Below are positions 10,656 through 24,244 of a DNA stretch of 64,000 bases, one piece after another. The translations under genes and the position numbers were made by a program. The notes under the pieces are model-generated. The model worked only from the letters and a program-made list of their open reading frames with translations, did not search any database and was not told the origin of the DNA. Source of the stretch: Posidonia oceanica (Eukaryota > Streptophyta > Magnoliopsida > Alismatales > Posidoniaceae); NCBI GenBank assembly GCA_037176725.1, contig JAZBRS010000026.1:152469501-152533500 (forward strand). Direction: 5' to 3'. Each line of letters starts with the position of its first letter. Position 1 is the first letter of the stretch.

Positions 10656-13600
10656 TGTAACACCTGGGAATTCATTTCCTTTGTATTCTGGTTTTTTTTT
10701 ATGAATTCCTTGACTGTAGTCAGATGTTATTGGCCTCGCGGGCCCCACTTGAGTTTGATGTGGGCCCCATCTGTGGTTTGTGTGGGTCTCCATCTGTATT
10801 TTGTTGTGGACCCCACTTGTGGTGGTTGGTGGGACAGATTGTGGTCTGGTCCCTGGCTTTCTCTCTCTCTCTCTCTCTCTCTCCCCACTCACACTCTCTC
10901 CCCCTCACCCCTCACGCGTGCCCCTCTCCCTCACATGTGCCCTCCCCTTTCTCCTCCCCCACCCGCTCGTGCCCGTTCCCCCTTCCTCCTCTCCTCGCGC
11001 CCGTGCCCTAGCCGGCTGGCACGGCTCCTCCCTCCCTCTCCCCATCTTCATCTCCCCCTCCCTCCACTCTCCTCCTCCATTTTCCCCCTCCCCTTCCTCC
11101 CCCTTTTTCTTCCTCCTCTCCTGTGGTGGCTGTCGGTAGTGGCCGGCGCGTGGTGGCAACCGGCGGTGGTGCGACGAGCTCTGGTCGTCGTCCCGGTGGA
11201 GCGGCGAGCCCGAGAGCGGCGCATGGAGCTCAAAGTATGTGTAGATCGCCGGAGGATGGAGGTTGTCCCTCTGTCCTAAGGTACACACCTCGTCGTAGTA
11301 GCATAAATACTTAGAAAATACTATACATGCTTGCCTTGCCATGATTATAGGATATGGTAGTGATTTGGCACTTTTTAGTAATTTATATGATTTTTAGTCG
11401 AATTTACCGGCTTGAGTTGATTATAGCTCAAATGTGGATTTTTAATGGTTTCTTGAGTTGTGTGCTCAAGAATGGCTTGATTTTGATTTGATTGTGTACC
11501 TTGCCATGATTATATGCTATGGTAGAGGTTTGGTATTTTTTTGGATTTTATGTGGTTTTTTGCCGGATTTTTGACCCGAGTAGCTTAAATACTTATATAA
11601 GGTTTTCTGGTGAATTCTGGTGTTTTTGTGCCTCAGATTGAGATGAATGTAATATGGTTGTGTTGCTTGAGTGGATACGCTCGTTTTTATATATTGCATG
11701 CTTGATTTGGTATGGATTTGATAGTATTTGAGTTTTTGGTAGAAAATGACTTGAACGTGGGTTTTCCGGTGTTTTCATGATTTGTATGCCTCGAAATGCC
11801 ATAATGTGTGTATGGTTGCATTCCTTATTGAATTCCGGAGATTTTCGGTATATGGCATGCTAGTTTTAGAGTTTTATTCGGGTGTTTTGGGATTCGAGTG
11901 GCGTTTATAAGTTTTCTGCCCTGCTCTGGTTCGACACGCTGTTTTCCGAACGGTATGCCGATTTCTGGAGGAAACCGGGATGCCGGTCCATATCGGTCCC
12001 CCGTTTTTCTGTCAGATTAAACCAGAACCTGAATTCGGTCGACTGAAATCGATCGGTCTGCCGTTTTCAGGGTTCGATCGGTCCGATCGGTGGATTTGGT
12101 TCCATCGAATCAGAGATTTTCGATCGACCGATGGGATATCGGTCTGCCGATTCCTGTGTCGGACCGGCCGACCGGTGGATTTGGTTCCACCGAATCAGGG
12201 ATTTTCGATCGACCGGTGGGATTTTCCGGTCTGCCGATTTTGGTCTGGGTTGCTCTCCCAGGCTTTTTTCCGATGTGGTTTCTATGGTTGGTTTTGGGGC
12301 ACATTGTGCTTTAGCCCATGATATTAATAAATGTTTTTAAAAAGATTTTTTAAGGAAAACATGGTTGGTTTGCATATAATTTTGCCAAGGTTTTTCGTGG
12401 TCGAAAACCTGGGAGTTGTGTTGGCTGGACCCGGGGATGCGACGGCATACCTGGTATGTTGCACACTTCACCTGGGTTGAGGTTTTGGGGGTCGGGGTGC
12501 CGATTGTACCTAGCAGTATCGTAGCAGCGGACTCGGGAGGTATGATACTCCTGCGTAGCTGGGCGTGATACCCTAGTTGTTACGGACACCGGGACTCGTC
12601 TGGTTTTGGGTGATGGCTGAGCCTAGGGGTTAGAGCCTCTAGTGGTTCGGAGCACTGGTGCTGGCTGAGCCTAGGGGTTGGAGCCTCTAGTGGTTCGGAA
12701 CACTGAATTGAGGTCGCCATATATTAGGCGTGCCCTGTGGTTTGTCCTGAGTGAGGACAACTTGTCCAGTTGGGGTGAGTAGCTTTCGTAGGTGGGGATC
12801 GCTTTTAAGGCGTCTCTAGTGACGAGATGCCGGGACGGGCATGCTCCTTCACAGGGTGGGTGTTCGTGGCAGTGCAGTGAGCTGCAGGGGTGAGTCCCTG
12901 GCTACTGCTTGAGGCAAGGTCAGTTGCTTGGCACCAGGCAACACGATCAGTTGTGGTTTTGTACCCGTGGGGCTGTGTTTTGGTTGTTGCTAGCCGTATT
13001 AGGCCTAGAGCTTTGCCTGAGTTTGGGCTTCATTAGATTATGGTTTGAGTTTTGGACCGTATTGGGCCTAATGTTTTCCGCCTATTTATGGCGTTTGGTT
13101 TTGTTTTGAGTGTTGGGCCAGTGGACCATTATATTGATTGAGATTTGGTTTTACGATGTATTTCCGCATTGTTTCGACCGGTGGGCCGAGTGTTTTCCTA
13201 GCCTGAGGGGTTGGAGGGTTTTGAATTGTGCCGAGGTTTGGGCCGGTGGGTCGTGGTTTGTGAGATATTTTGTGGACACCTGTCTTTCCCGATTTTAGCA
13301 TGTTGGCTTTGGGAAGGGTGTTTTATTTGATTATATTGCTTGTTGTGGACCCGGATTTGGGGTTTTGACCGGTTGTACCGTATTTAAGATTTTTATATCA
13401 GTTTCTCGCGTGGTTTTTGCGAGGTGTGTGCTGGGTGACGATTTCTGGTCACTCATGTGTACTTTGTGTGATTTTCAGTTACAGGTGCAGATGGTTAGCT
13501 GGTTCGGAGTTCTAGTACATATAGTGGGAGTCACGTAGCTATCCACTGCAGGTTCCTAGCTTAGGTATTTGTTGTTTAGCCTAGTAGTTTATATTAATTG

Positions 13601-13677
13601 TTGTAATTAATTAAGTTTTAAATTTGTTGAACTTTTGGTTTTGTTGGTAGCGACTCGGGTCGTTACAGAATTGGTAG
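10656..13677 (+). repeat. 3-kb gypsy LTR (Tekay/Del-like family), copy 1
   Basis: Starts TGTAACACCTGGGAATTC and ends CGACTCGGGTCGTTACA, so the ends form TGTAAC/GTTACA inverted repeats. Long stretches match the LTR that starts at 50711 and the fragment at 36030. Inside, in order, are GGGCCCCAC words (10740-10840), a CT microsatellite (10859-10883), a pyrimidine-rich GC-rich block (10890-11270), CGGT-N-CCG words (11940-12245) and a 48-bp tandem duplication (about 12614-12709). It is followed by a TGGTAGCGACTTGGG primer-site-like stub (13682), then the copia-B LTR. It is therefore probably a 5' LTR left by a deletion rather than a clean solo LTR. ORFs inside it are low-complexity and not genes. 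Confidence 0.75.
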
Positions 13678-13689
13678 CGACTTGGGTGT

Positions 13690-13835
13690 TGATAAGTCTT
13701 TATTGAAGCTCCATGAGCCATTTCACCTTCTTCTTTTTCAATGTCTATAAGAATGCTTTCTTAACCTAATAAAAATGGTTAGAAGATAAAATATTTTGTT
13801 ATCATCAAAACCGAGATGAAGTAATTTTGCCAACA
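13690..13835 (-). repeat. Copia-B LTR, truncated
   Basis: Matches the outer 140 bp of the left LTR (AAGTCTTTATTGAAGC, CATGAGCCATTTC, CTTTCTTAACCTAATAA, TTTTGTTATCATCAAAA) and ends GCCAACA at the AGACT duplication. The rest of this LTR was lost together with the gypsy and copia-B bodies. Confidence 0.85.
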
Positions 13836-14092
13836 AGACTCGCTCACAAAACGCAAAGTCTTTGGACCAATAGTCCAAACATCAAATGGTGTTACTCTTG
13901 TCGGATATAAATGAGTGTTCATTCGTAAAATAAATGAAAAGAATGAAATTGTGCGCTATAAAGTAAGGCTTGTAGCCCAAGGTTTTTCACAGAGACTAGG
14001 AGTCGATTATGAGGAGACATGCTCCACGATCATGGATGCAATTACTTTCAGTCTTGTAGCTTCCAAAAACCTAGATTTGTACCTAATGGATG
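13836..14092 (+). pseudogene. Copia-A reverse transcriptase, first fragment
   Basis: Continues copia-A pol with SLTKRKVFGPIVQTSNGVTL, VFIRKINEKNEIVRYKVRLV, AQGFSQRLGVDYEETCSTIM and LDLYLMD. These are the N-terminal fingers of a copia RT (the family has WVFIRKRNE, YKARLVAQGFSQ, DYEETYSP). One stop is TGA where the family has Trp (GYKW). It is cut by the hAT at 14093 and continues at 17410. Confidence 0.9.
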
Positions 14093-17000
14093 CAGGAGCA
14101 GATGCCCGTTGAGGCCAGGTGAGGCACGGGTCTCATCCTAATTTTTAAAAAATTAAAGGATAATATATAATTTACTCAACTTAAAATGCAATTTACCATG
14201 TAAATGCCTCACCCATATTCCCAGCACGCATCGACGCATGGTAGAGGAGGAGGAGGAGCGACGGCCAGTGCACAGCGGCGAAGCACTCCACCCATCCATT
14301 GGCACACACAGCGGCACGGCAATGAGTCTCCGCACCGCACTCCGCAGTGTCCACACCATAGTCTACAGCAGCAGCTCACACTCGGCGCACAGTGGCAGCC
14401 TGCACTCTGCAGACAGCGACGACGCTGAGTCTGGAGTCTCCTACTGGCTACTCTCCTCTTTGGCTCTCTCCAAGTCATTGGTCGTCCGAATTCTGGAACC
14501 AAGGTGGGTACTGCTTCTGTGCTTCAAGCTAACTTCAGCAATATGATATATGATATTAGGATGATATAGTAAGTCTACAGGCATTGTTCACTGAAAATTA
14601 AACAAAAATAATCTTAGTACCATTAACATATTCTCGTTTACCCTATTTCCTTCCCTGCTACCTATTTTCTTCTTGTTACCCTTTTTTTATGCCTTTCACA
14701 TATTTTCAACGGCAGTTATGTAGTATGATTTTATAGCATTGTAGTGTTTTCATTCTTTTTGTATTTTTTTTCTAGCAAGTGTTGTTGTAGTATTGTGGTA
14801 ATTGATTCATCTTCATCAAACGACAAACGACAAGAAGATATGTATCAGTGCATATCTGGTGGTATGTGCATTGTATTTTATTTAAATTATTTTTTGTTTA
14901 TTGAGTTTTCTCTTTTTTATTTATGTGTAGTTATATTTTACAAACAGACACAGTTATAGATAAGTATTTGATTAAACGATTGAAGAAAAGAACTTCTGGA
15001 TAATCATCAGTTGGAGAAAAACACAATAGTAATGAGACACCTTCTTCGAGTTCGAAGAAAATATCTCTGAAATTTAATTCAGAAGAATTGATTTCAGATC
15101 CTGGTTTGAGATGACCGATAGCTAGTTATGATGTGAATGAGCGTGAAAAAATTAAACGTACATATCTAATATGTCAACCAAAAGGTCATGCATTTCCATA
15201 CACAGACTTTGGTTGGAAGCGTTATCGTTTCAATAGTGCTTGGTTTAGTGATTATGAGAAATGATTGGAGTACAGTGTAGAGAAGGATGCTTCATTTTGT
15301 TTGTACTACTATCTCTTTCCTGAAACTGGTGTTGATCCAACTTTCGTAACACGAGGATTTACACATCAAGGTTTACATGATAGCCACCATAATGTTGCTA
15401 AACAAAGTGTATTGCATTAAAGACCGAAAGCCAACAAATTGTAGTATCATTTTCTAGACAATCAGATAAAATTCGAAAAGAATATTGTGCTCGCTTGCAG
15501 GCATCTGTAGATTGTGTAAGGTTTCTTTTACACCAAGGTTTAGCTTTTCGAGGTCATGATGAATCTACCGACCAAGGAAACTTTCTTGAACTTTTAAAGT
15601 TCCTAGCAGATCATAATGAAGACATTGGGAAAGTTGTGTTAAAAAATGCTTCAGAAAATTTGAAACTTACAACACCTTCAATTCAAAAAGATATTGTTAG
15701 TGCTATTACAAGTGAAATTATTGAGAAGATTGTGAAAGATATTGCAGATGGTGGCTTGTTTACTATTCTAGTGGACGAGTCTCGTAATGTATCTGTAAAG
15801 GAACAGATGGCTTTGGTACTATGATACATAAACAGAAAAGGAGAGATCATTGAGTCTTTCCTTGGTTTAGTGAATGTTAGCAATACATCAACTTTATCTC
15901 TTAATTTGGCAATTGATAGCTTATTTTCCATGTTTGGTTTGAAAATTCATAGTTTGCGTGGTCAAGGATACGACAGTACTAGCAATATGATAGAGGGAGT
16001 TTAATGGGTTAAAAACATTGATTATGAAAAAAAATCCTTATGCTTTCTACATTCATTGTTTTGCTCATAAACTACAACTGACACTTGTAGCAATTGTAGA
16101 AAATCATATAAATGTGGCTTTATTTTTTTATTCGATCTCCATTATAATGAATTGTGTTGGAGGATCTTGCAAGTGTCGTGATACTCTCCGTGCAAAAGAA
16201 GTTGAAAGGGTTGCTAAGGAACTTGAATCAAGAGAAATTATAAGTGGTAGTGGAAGAAATCAAGAACTTGACATGAAAAGGGCTGGTGAAACACAATGGG
16301 GATCTCATTATGGTGCTTTAGTTAATTTATCTCTCATGTTCTCTTCAGTGGTGAAAGTTCTTAAAATCCTTAGAGTTGATGGTAAACTAACAAAGACTAG
16401 AGCACAAGCTAATACTTTTGTCAATCTTATTCAGACATTTGATTTTGTATTTCTCTTACTTTTGATGAAAAATCTCCTAAGAGTAACATGCGATTTGTCT
16501 GAGGCACTACAGAAAAAAGACTAAGATATTGTAAATGCAATGAACTTAGTTAGACTATCCAAATTGCAACTTAACTTTATTAGAAGTGATGATAGTGCAT
16601 GGGAATCTTTTCTTGATTAAGTTATGTTATTTTGTAAAAAACATAACATTGAAGCCAAATGTATGGATGACATTTATCAAGAACTAGGAAGAGCATGTCG
16701 AGGTCAAAATGAGAAGATAAATTTGCACAGATTTCGAGTTAAGATTTTTAATACAATGATTGATTTGTTGATAAATGAGCTCAATGATTGTTTCAATGAG
16801 AGGAATACAGAGTTATTATTATGTGTTGCTTGTCTCGATCCAAGTGATGGATTTGCTTCATTCGATAAAGAGAAGTTAGTATAACTTGCTCAGCTTTATC
16901 CTTCTGATTTCTCTCTTACAGATATTGAAAGGCTTGGAAACCAGCTTAATACCTATATTCTTGATGTTTGTGAGGTACTAGAATTGATGTTTGTCAAATG

Positions 17001-17409
17001 TATTAGTGTCCTTGCTCAGAAACTTGTGGAGTTGAAGCAAGATCGTGTATATTTTCTAGTATATCGGCTATTGAAGTTAGCATTATTACTGTCCGTGGCA
17101 ATGACTTCTGTGGAGAGAGTATTTTCTACGATGAATATTATCAAAAGTCGTTTAAGGAACAGAATAGGGGATGATTTCATGTATGATTGTTTGATTTCTT
17201 ACATTGAGCGTGATATAGTCAATTAAATTAACAATGAAAGGAATAATGAAACGCTTTCAGTGTATGCGTCCGCATCGAGGATTTCTATGATTCAAGTAAT
17301 GATATTTCAATAATATTTAAATTTTATTATTTTATTATATTTATTTTGAAAGATTTGTCATCTGTATAATTGTGCCTTATCCTTAAAAAAAATCCTAGAT
17401 CCGCAACTG
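14093..17409 (+). mobile_element. hAT DNA transposon, 3.3 kb, inserted in copia-A RT
   Basis: Flanked by an exact 8-bp target duplication AATGGATG (14085-14092 and 17410-17417), the hAT hallmark. Ends are CAGGAGCAGATGCCCG on the left and, on the opposite strand at the right, CAGTTGCGGATCTAGGA, so short inverted repeats with the usual CAG start and GC.GAT core. Removing it restores the copia RT reading LDLYLMDVV. It carries a decayed transposase gene; the left 400 bp is GC-rich with no recognised content. Confidence 0.92.
14958..17226 (+). pseudogene. hAT transposase (TTF zinc finger, DUF4371, dimerisation), broken
   Basis: Transposase of the ZMYM1-like hAT group. The order is a TTF-type zinc finger region (NEREKIKRTYLICQPKGHAF, FGWKRYRFNSAWFSDYEK, DASFCLYYYLF, about 15130-15320), then DUF4371 (LLHQGLAFRGHDESTDQGNF, LKFLADHNEDIGKVVLKNAS, FTILVDESRNVSVKEQM, 15520-15815). 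The RNase-H-like core follows (GQGYDSTSNM, PYAFYIHCFAHKLQLTLVA, GETQWGSHY). The C-terminal hAT dimerisation domain closes it (VAMTSVERVFSTMNIIKSRL, ending at 17226). Acidic residues of the LVDES and GQGYD blocks are present. Stops at about 15000, 15107, 15264, 15822 and 16522 and a frameshift near 15990 show it is dead. Confidence 0.9.
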
Positions 17410-17942
17410 AATGGATGTGGTAAGAACATATCTTTATTGGGACTTAGATAAAGAAATATACATGAAACTCTTTGATGGTTTTAAATTACCAAAAGAATCA
17501 ATGAGTAAATCCAGAAGCATTTACTCTGTCTAGCTACAAAGATCACTATATGGATTGAAACAATCCAGACGCGTGTGGTATAATAGATTAAATGAATACC
17601 TCCAGAAGCATATACATACAAGCATCGAATACCAATTTTGTACTCATGGTTGTTTATGTCAATGATCTGAATATAATTGAAACTCCTGAAGAGATCAATT
17701 AGACTGCAATCCTATTGACTTCAAAATTTGAGATAAAAGATCTCGGTAAAACCAAATTCTGTCTAAGTCTACGAATGGAATAATTACCACATGGTACATT
17801 AGTACATCAATCAACATATACAGATAAAATCTTGAAGAATTTTTCACATGAAAAAATGTATTCACTGAGCACACCCATGGTTGTCAGATCATTAAATGTT
17901 GAGAAGGATCCCTTTCGTCCTTCGGAAGAGGGGGAGGAGATC
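17410..17942 (+). pseudogene. Copia-A reverse transcriptase, second fragment
   Basis: Resumes after the hAT with DKEIYMKLFDGFKLPKE, LQRSLYGLKQSRRVWYNRLN and FVLMVVYVNDLN-like words (the Y.DD box reads YVND), then KFEIKDLGKTKFCLSLR and KDPFRPSEEGEEI. This is the palm and thumb of copia RT. The change at the second catalytic Asp region and several stops and frameshifts show decay. It is cut by the CACTA at 17943. Confidence 0.88.
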
Positions 17943-17954
17943 CACTACTAGAAA

Positions 17955-18090
17955 TTTTACATTTTGCGAGGACAATTAGCGAAGAAATTGCGAGGAAATG
18001 TCCTTGCAAAAATTTAGCGAGGAAATTAACGAGGGCATAGCGAGGAAATGTCCTCGCAATTTCCTCGTCAAATATCCTAGAAATTTCCAC
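17955..18090. repeat. CACTA left subterminal repeats
   Basis: At least eight copies of GCGAGGA or its complement TCCTCGC in both orientations within 140 bp (for example at 17967, 17990, 18019, 18039, 18049). Such clustered subterminal words are transposase binding sites in CACTA elements. Confidence 0.8.
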
Positions 18091-18152
18091 GAACGTGCTC
18101 ATTTTCCCTCTTTTCCTCTACTTTCCCAGTCGTCTCCAGATCCCCACGACCT

Positions 18153-18484
18153 CCTCCCTGAACTAAAACCCTTCCTCTCTTCTTCCTCCTCCTCCTTCTC
18201 CTTCTCCTTTGGCCTCGACCTCGACGAGGACCCAGTCCTAGATCCCGGAAGCTCCCACCCCATTCCAACGACGGACGCAGTGGAGCGAGGGAAAGAAAAA
18301 TAGGAGGATGAGGATGTGGATTTCAGCTCTTCTCCCCACCTACCCGTACTTGTGCTCAAGCGGCTCAAGAGGGGGCTCCGTGATCAAGGTGCGGCTGTGC
18401 CTTCCACAAGTGGAAGTTTGGGTTTCAACTGCTTCGACGATGACATCGAGGAGTTCTCCTCGCAGGAAGACTCTTCGATCAGAG
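18153..18484 (+). pseudogene. Captured 5' exon of an unrecognised host gene
   Basis: An open frame of about 110 codons runs into a good splice donor (AGAG|GTTTGT at 18484/18485). It is Ser/Pro-rich, then acidic: DLLPELKPFLSSSSSS, GLDLDEDPVLDPGSSHP, one TAG at 18301, then SPHLPVLVLKRLKRGLRD, FNCFDDDIEEFSSQEDSS. It looks like the first exon of a nuclear gene taken up by the CACTA, but I do not recognise the protein. It is neither the RPS3 nor the CDC27 N-terminus. Confidence 0.45.
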
Positions 18485-20546
<2,062 letters not shown>

Positions 20547-21232
20547 GTCCGTCTCTTTTTAATTCAAAAACTAGTTGAAACCTGTTGTCTTCTCATTTGC
20601 AAAAGTTGGTGTTCTTATCCAACTAACATGGGCTCGGTCAGCTTATTTATGAAAGATGAATATGATAATAACTTTCCACTGCCACAACTACAATTTTTTT
20701 GCATTGCTAAACACATTTCTACTATACACTATTCTGCATGTCACTTTAGCTAGATTTTTTTTTTTTGAATTTATTGCTTATCCAACATTTCTGGATGATA
20801 ACTTAAAAAATTCTAGGTAACAATCCTACCTTATAGTGGAATAAGTGGTGCTTCAGATACCAAAGAAAAATTTACTCTTACAATGGGTCTAGATGGCAGA
20901 GCAATGGGATAGATTCCGAGCATTCAATATGTTACATGATAACCAAATATTAGGCAGAAGCGTGTTAAACAGTGGTGTGCTGCTGAATGTCTCAATTATG
21001 CTTGCAAGATGTGCCTTTGTGTTTTTAGTTCACATCTAGTTAGTGCATGGTAAACCTTCAGTTATCGAGGATGCTTAGTAGATACTTGGAATGGTTATTC
21101 AATATTTGACTATGGTTGGACTTTTGGTCTTTAATCATCTTCCTTAGGGAACATGATGTTCTTTAAATATTTAGGTCAAGCCTCTTAATATTGCTGAGCT
21201 GCTCATAACTCTTATTTCTCATTTTTGTGCAG

Positions 21233-22431
21233 ATTCCAAATGGCGCAGCTGGTCATTATCTTCTTGGTCTCATTTATAGGTTTTTAAATTTCACTTTTCT
21301 TCAAATTTAAGTTGCATTTAGATAATCAAACACATGTTCTAATAAATTCCATTTTTCCTTTTTCCAATGGAGGCATAGTCAAAGCTTGATAATTTTATTT
21401 CACTTGTCTGTGCATACAAACACATGAAGTTGCTGTGCTATAGCATTATATATAAGTTTTTGTGGGAGCTAGTCGATAAAAACTGCAAGGCGGTGGACTG
21501 ATCTTAGAGTCGAATAAAGATGTTGTAGGAGGAGCTTACAGTAATGCAATGCTAGGTAGAGCTAGAGAAATATGCTATTGTAGGTTATTGGTTTCTATTG
21601 AAATAAGCAAGCAGATGGTCTTTGATATGTTATTTGATTTAATATTGTGGATGAAGGTAAAATAAATTGTTTGCAACTTTTATCATATTATGTTTTCTGA
21701 CAAAATTGCTTGGTAAAAGTAGGTAACAAAATTTGTTGTTAACTGGATACAAAACAAAATATTGTTTGTCGCAGAGGAAGTTGAGAAGTACTTCATATTG
21801 ACAATTATTTGTCAAGGGGATTAAATTTATGATGGTTTAGCCTTATGTAGCAATAGACATAAAGAGGAATTAGGAACATGTAATCAAGAAAAAGGATACT
21901 TAACTACCCATAAGAACTTGTATGGTGTCAGGTAGGAGAGACCAAACCTGACAATGATGGACAGAATTCATTATGATTTAAGTGTTAACTATCTTAGAAG
22001 TTTGTACGCAAAAATCCTAAAAAATAGTTACCAGGCGATTCTTGTCTATTGCGTAATTGTGACATTTTAATGAGATCTCCTTAAAGTATATTAGGATCTG
22101 GTATCTATATATATCAAATTTTTGGAGGTATTTTGTTATACTCTGTTTCTATTGTTCTTCTCCTTCCACCTTTTTTTTTGGATACTGGAAATGTGTGACT
22201 ATATTCCATCAATTATAGATGGAAGTAGCAAGCTTTTCAATAGACATGAACCATTTACTTATTCTCTTGTGGTGTTTTTCCCATTCCGGTTTAGTTGGTT
22301 ATAGTCTTATTTTTTTCTCTTTTTTTTTGCCAGATATACTGATAGAAGGACTAATGCAGTTCATCATTTCATGCAAGCATTGCAAATAGATCCACTTCTA
22401 TGGTCTACATATGAGGAATTATGTTTACTTG
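21233..22431 (+). pseudogene. CDC27: Captured fragment of APC3/CDC27 (HOBBIT-like) gene
   Basis: Two exons about 1.05 kb apart. Exon 21233-21279 codes IPNGAAGHYLLGLIYR, with the last codon split across the intron. Exon 22334-22431 codes YTDRRTNAVHHFMQALQ and IDPLLWSTYEELCLLG. This is the N-terminal TPR region of the anaphase-promoting complex subunit CDC27, called HOBBIT in Arabidopsis, whose family reads IPNGAAGHYLLGLIYR then YTDRR and DPLLWAAYEELC. Reading frame and splice sites are intact. It follows the RPS3 piece on the same strand, so a chimeric transcript is possible. Confidence 0.88.
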
Positions 22432-22795
22432 GTCAGTGCTAAGAAAATCCTACTCTTTGTTTACTTATGTGCAAAACCGTAACTGTCATGTTAAGATTTT
22501 TTGTGCATCCAAGCAATTTCTCTCATTTAGACCCTTAAAACACTAAAAGACCTACAAGCTTCATTTTTTTCCCCAGGTCTAGGTACTGAGGCATTTGTTT
22601 TCCTTCTCAAGTTCCTTGATATATGCCTTTCTAAATGGGAATGCCTTCTAGAAATGTTAGTAAATCCACTGAAATTTGGAAGGTAGGTTGTATTTTGGAG
22701 CAGTTATGATTAATACCAATAATTTTTTTAAAATTTTTTTAAAAAAATTTTTAATTTTTTTTAATTTTTTTTTATATTTTGCAAGGACTTTGCAA

Positions 22796-23100
22796 TGACA
22801 TTTTTCTCGCTAATTCCTCGTAATTTTTATTTTATTTTATTTTTTTTATTTTTTTTGCGAGGACATAACATTTACATTGCGAGGGGATTTCAAGGACTTA
22901 GCTAAGACATTGCGAGGACTTTATTTCCTCGCTAAGTCCTCGTAAAATGTTAGCGAGTACTTAGCTAGCAAATTTCCTCGCAAATGGCTTTTAACGACGT
23001 AGCATATTGCGAGGACTTATTGTCCTTGCAATTTCCTCGCTAAGGCCATTAGAGAAGACATTGCGAGGACTTCGCGAGGACATTTGTTCTCGCGATTTTC
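22796..23100. repeat. CACTA right subterminal repeats
   Basis: About a dozen GCGAGGA/TCCTCGC words in mixed orientation (for example 22857, 22880, 22909, 22925, 22974, 23009, 23064). They mirror the left end and are broken by a T-rich tract near 22820-22855. Confidence 0.8.
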
Positions 23101-23116
23101 TGTTTTTCTAGTAGTG

Positions 23117-24075
23117 ATCCTAGGGCCCAAAGTCTCATATGTAAGTGCAATTGGTGCACTTGCATATCTGACAAACTTCACATGATCTTACATTACGTTT
23201 GCAGTGAATCTATTATCTAGATATAGCTCTACTCCCACTAAATGCCATTGGAAAGGAGTTAAGCATATATTACGCTATTTCCAAGGGACAACCGACATTG
23301 GACTATTTTATCTGAAAGGATTCTCTTTACCACTTATTGGCTATGCAGATGTAGGATATTTGTCTAACCCCTACAAAAGCAGATCATAGACAGGATATAC
23401 TTTCACATGTGGCGGTACAACTATCTCATAAAGATCAGTAAACAGACAGTGGTTGCAGCTTCGTCCAACCATTCTAAATTAATTACTATTCACGAGGCAA
23501 GTCGAGAATGCTTCTGGTTTTGACAAGCTATACATCATATCCAAATTATACACAAACTAAAAACTTTCAAAGAAAATCCAACAATAATATATGAGGATAA
23601 TGCTACATGCATAGCACAACTCCAGGGAGGCTTCTTCAAATGTGATAGGACAAAACACATCTGACTAAAATTCTTCTACACACATGAACTCCAAAAAAAT
23701 GGTGAAATTGATATCAAGCAAATCCGATCAAGTGAGAATTTAGCAAATCTATTTATAAAATCACTCCTTACCACAACATTCAAGAAACTGATCCAGAAGA
23801 TAGGAATGAGGTGTCTTTAAGACTTTACTTCTTAATTATTGTTATTTTAGTTTGTAAGTCTTGTAATAATTAGAGGGAGATAGTGAGAACTGTACTCTTT
23901 TTCCTTCGCTTCAACTTTTTCCCACTGGGTATTTCCATAAGCAAGATTTTAATGAGGCAGATCTCATTCTCTTTGGATCCTAAAGTATCCACCTCATATT
24001 TCATCGGAATCCTAAAGCATTCAGAAGTATTTATTTTCTTAATTTTATTTCTTAGGTCAATCAGATAATAAAGAG
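23117..24075 (+). pseudogene. Copia-A RNase H region and 3' untranslated part
   Basis: Last part of copia-A pol: GPKVSYVSAIGALAYLTNFT, FAVNLLSRYSSTPTKCHWKG, VKHILRYFQGTTDIGLFY, then RNase H words GYADVGYLSNPYKSRS, TGYTFTCGGTTISW-like, ASRECFW-like, YEDNATCIAQLQGGFFKCDR and TKHI (to about 23665). The family has Y(A/S)DAGYLSDPHKARSQTGY and EDNAACIAQ. Stops at 23386 and elsewhere. After about 23820 it is untranslated and ends in a decayed polypurine stretch before the LTR. Confidence 0.88.
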
Positions 24076-24239
24076 TATTATAGAATATTTGTAACTACTA
24101 TATGTATCTTATTGTACCTATTGTACTCCTATGCTTATCTATAAATAAAGATGAGAGACTTGTGTCTCCCTAGATTTTTAGGATTTATTTTTCCTCTACA
24201 TCTTCTCAACATCTTCCAGCACTTTTCCTGATTATAACA
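24076..24239 (+). repeat. Copia-A 3' LTR
   Basis: Begins TATTATAGAATATTTGTAAC (a mutated TGTTATGG start) and ends GATTATAACA. It is 164 bp and lacks the Helitron-like insertion seen in the 5' copy. It contains CTATAAATAAAGATG, a likely TATA box. Confidence 0.85.
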
Positions 24240-24244
24240 AGAAT

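Larger units (their letters stand above)
8751..13835 (-). mobile_element. Copia-B (inverted copy) inserted in copia-A pol
   Basis: Ends TGTTAGGATT...GCCAACA, flanked by an exact 5-bp duplication AGACT (8746-8750, 13836-13840). Copia-A pol continues across it as QVELD then SLTKRKVFGP. It has a full LTR on the left (8751-9869), about 0.8 kb of internal DNA, a gypsy LTR (10656-13677) and then only the last 146 bp of the other LTR. The body with gag and pol is gone. It is inverted relative to its better relative at 47520. Confidence 0.85.

Noticed and set aside
10626..11342. Several long ORFs on both strands
   Set aside because: They come from the CT microsatellite and pyrimidine-rich GC-rich block of the gypsy LTR. 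The same happens at 36056-36578 and 51027-51528.
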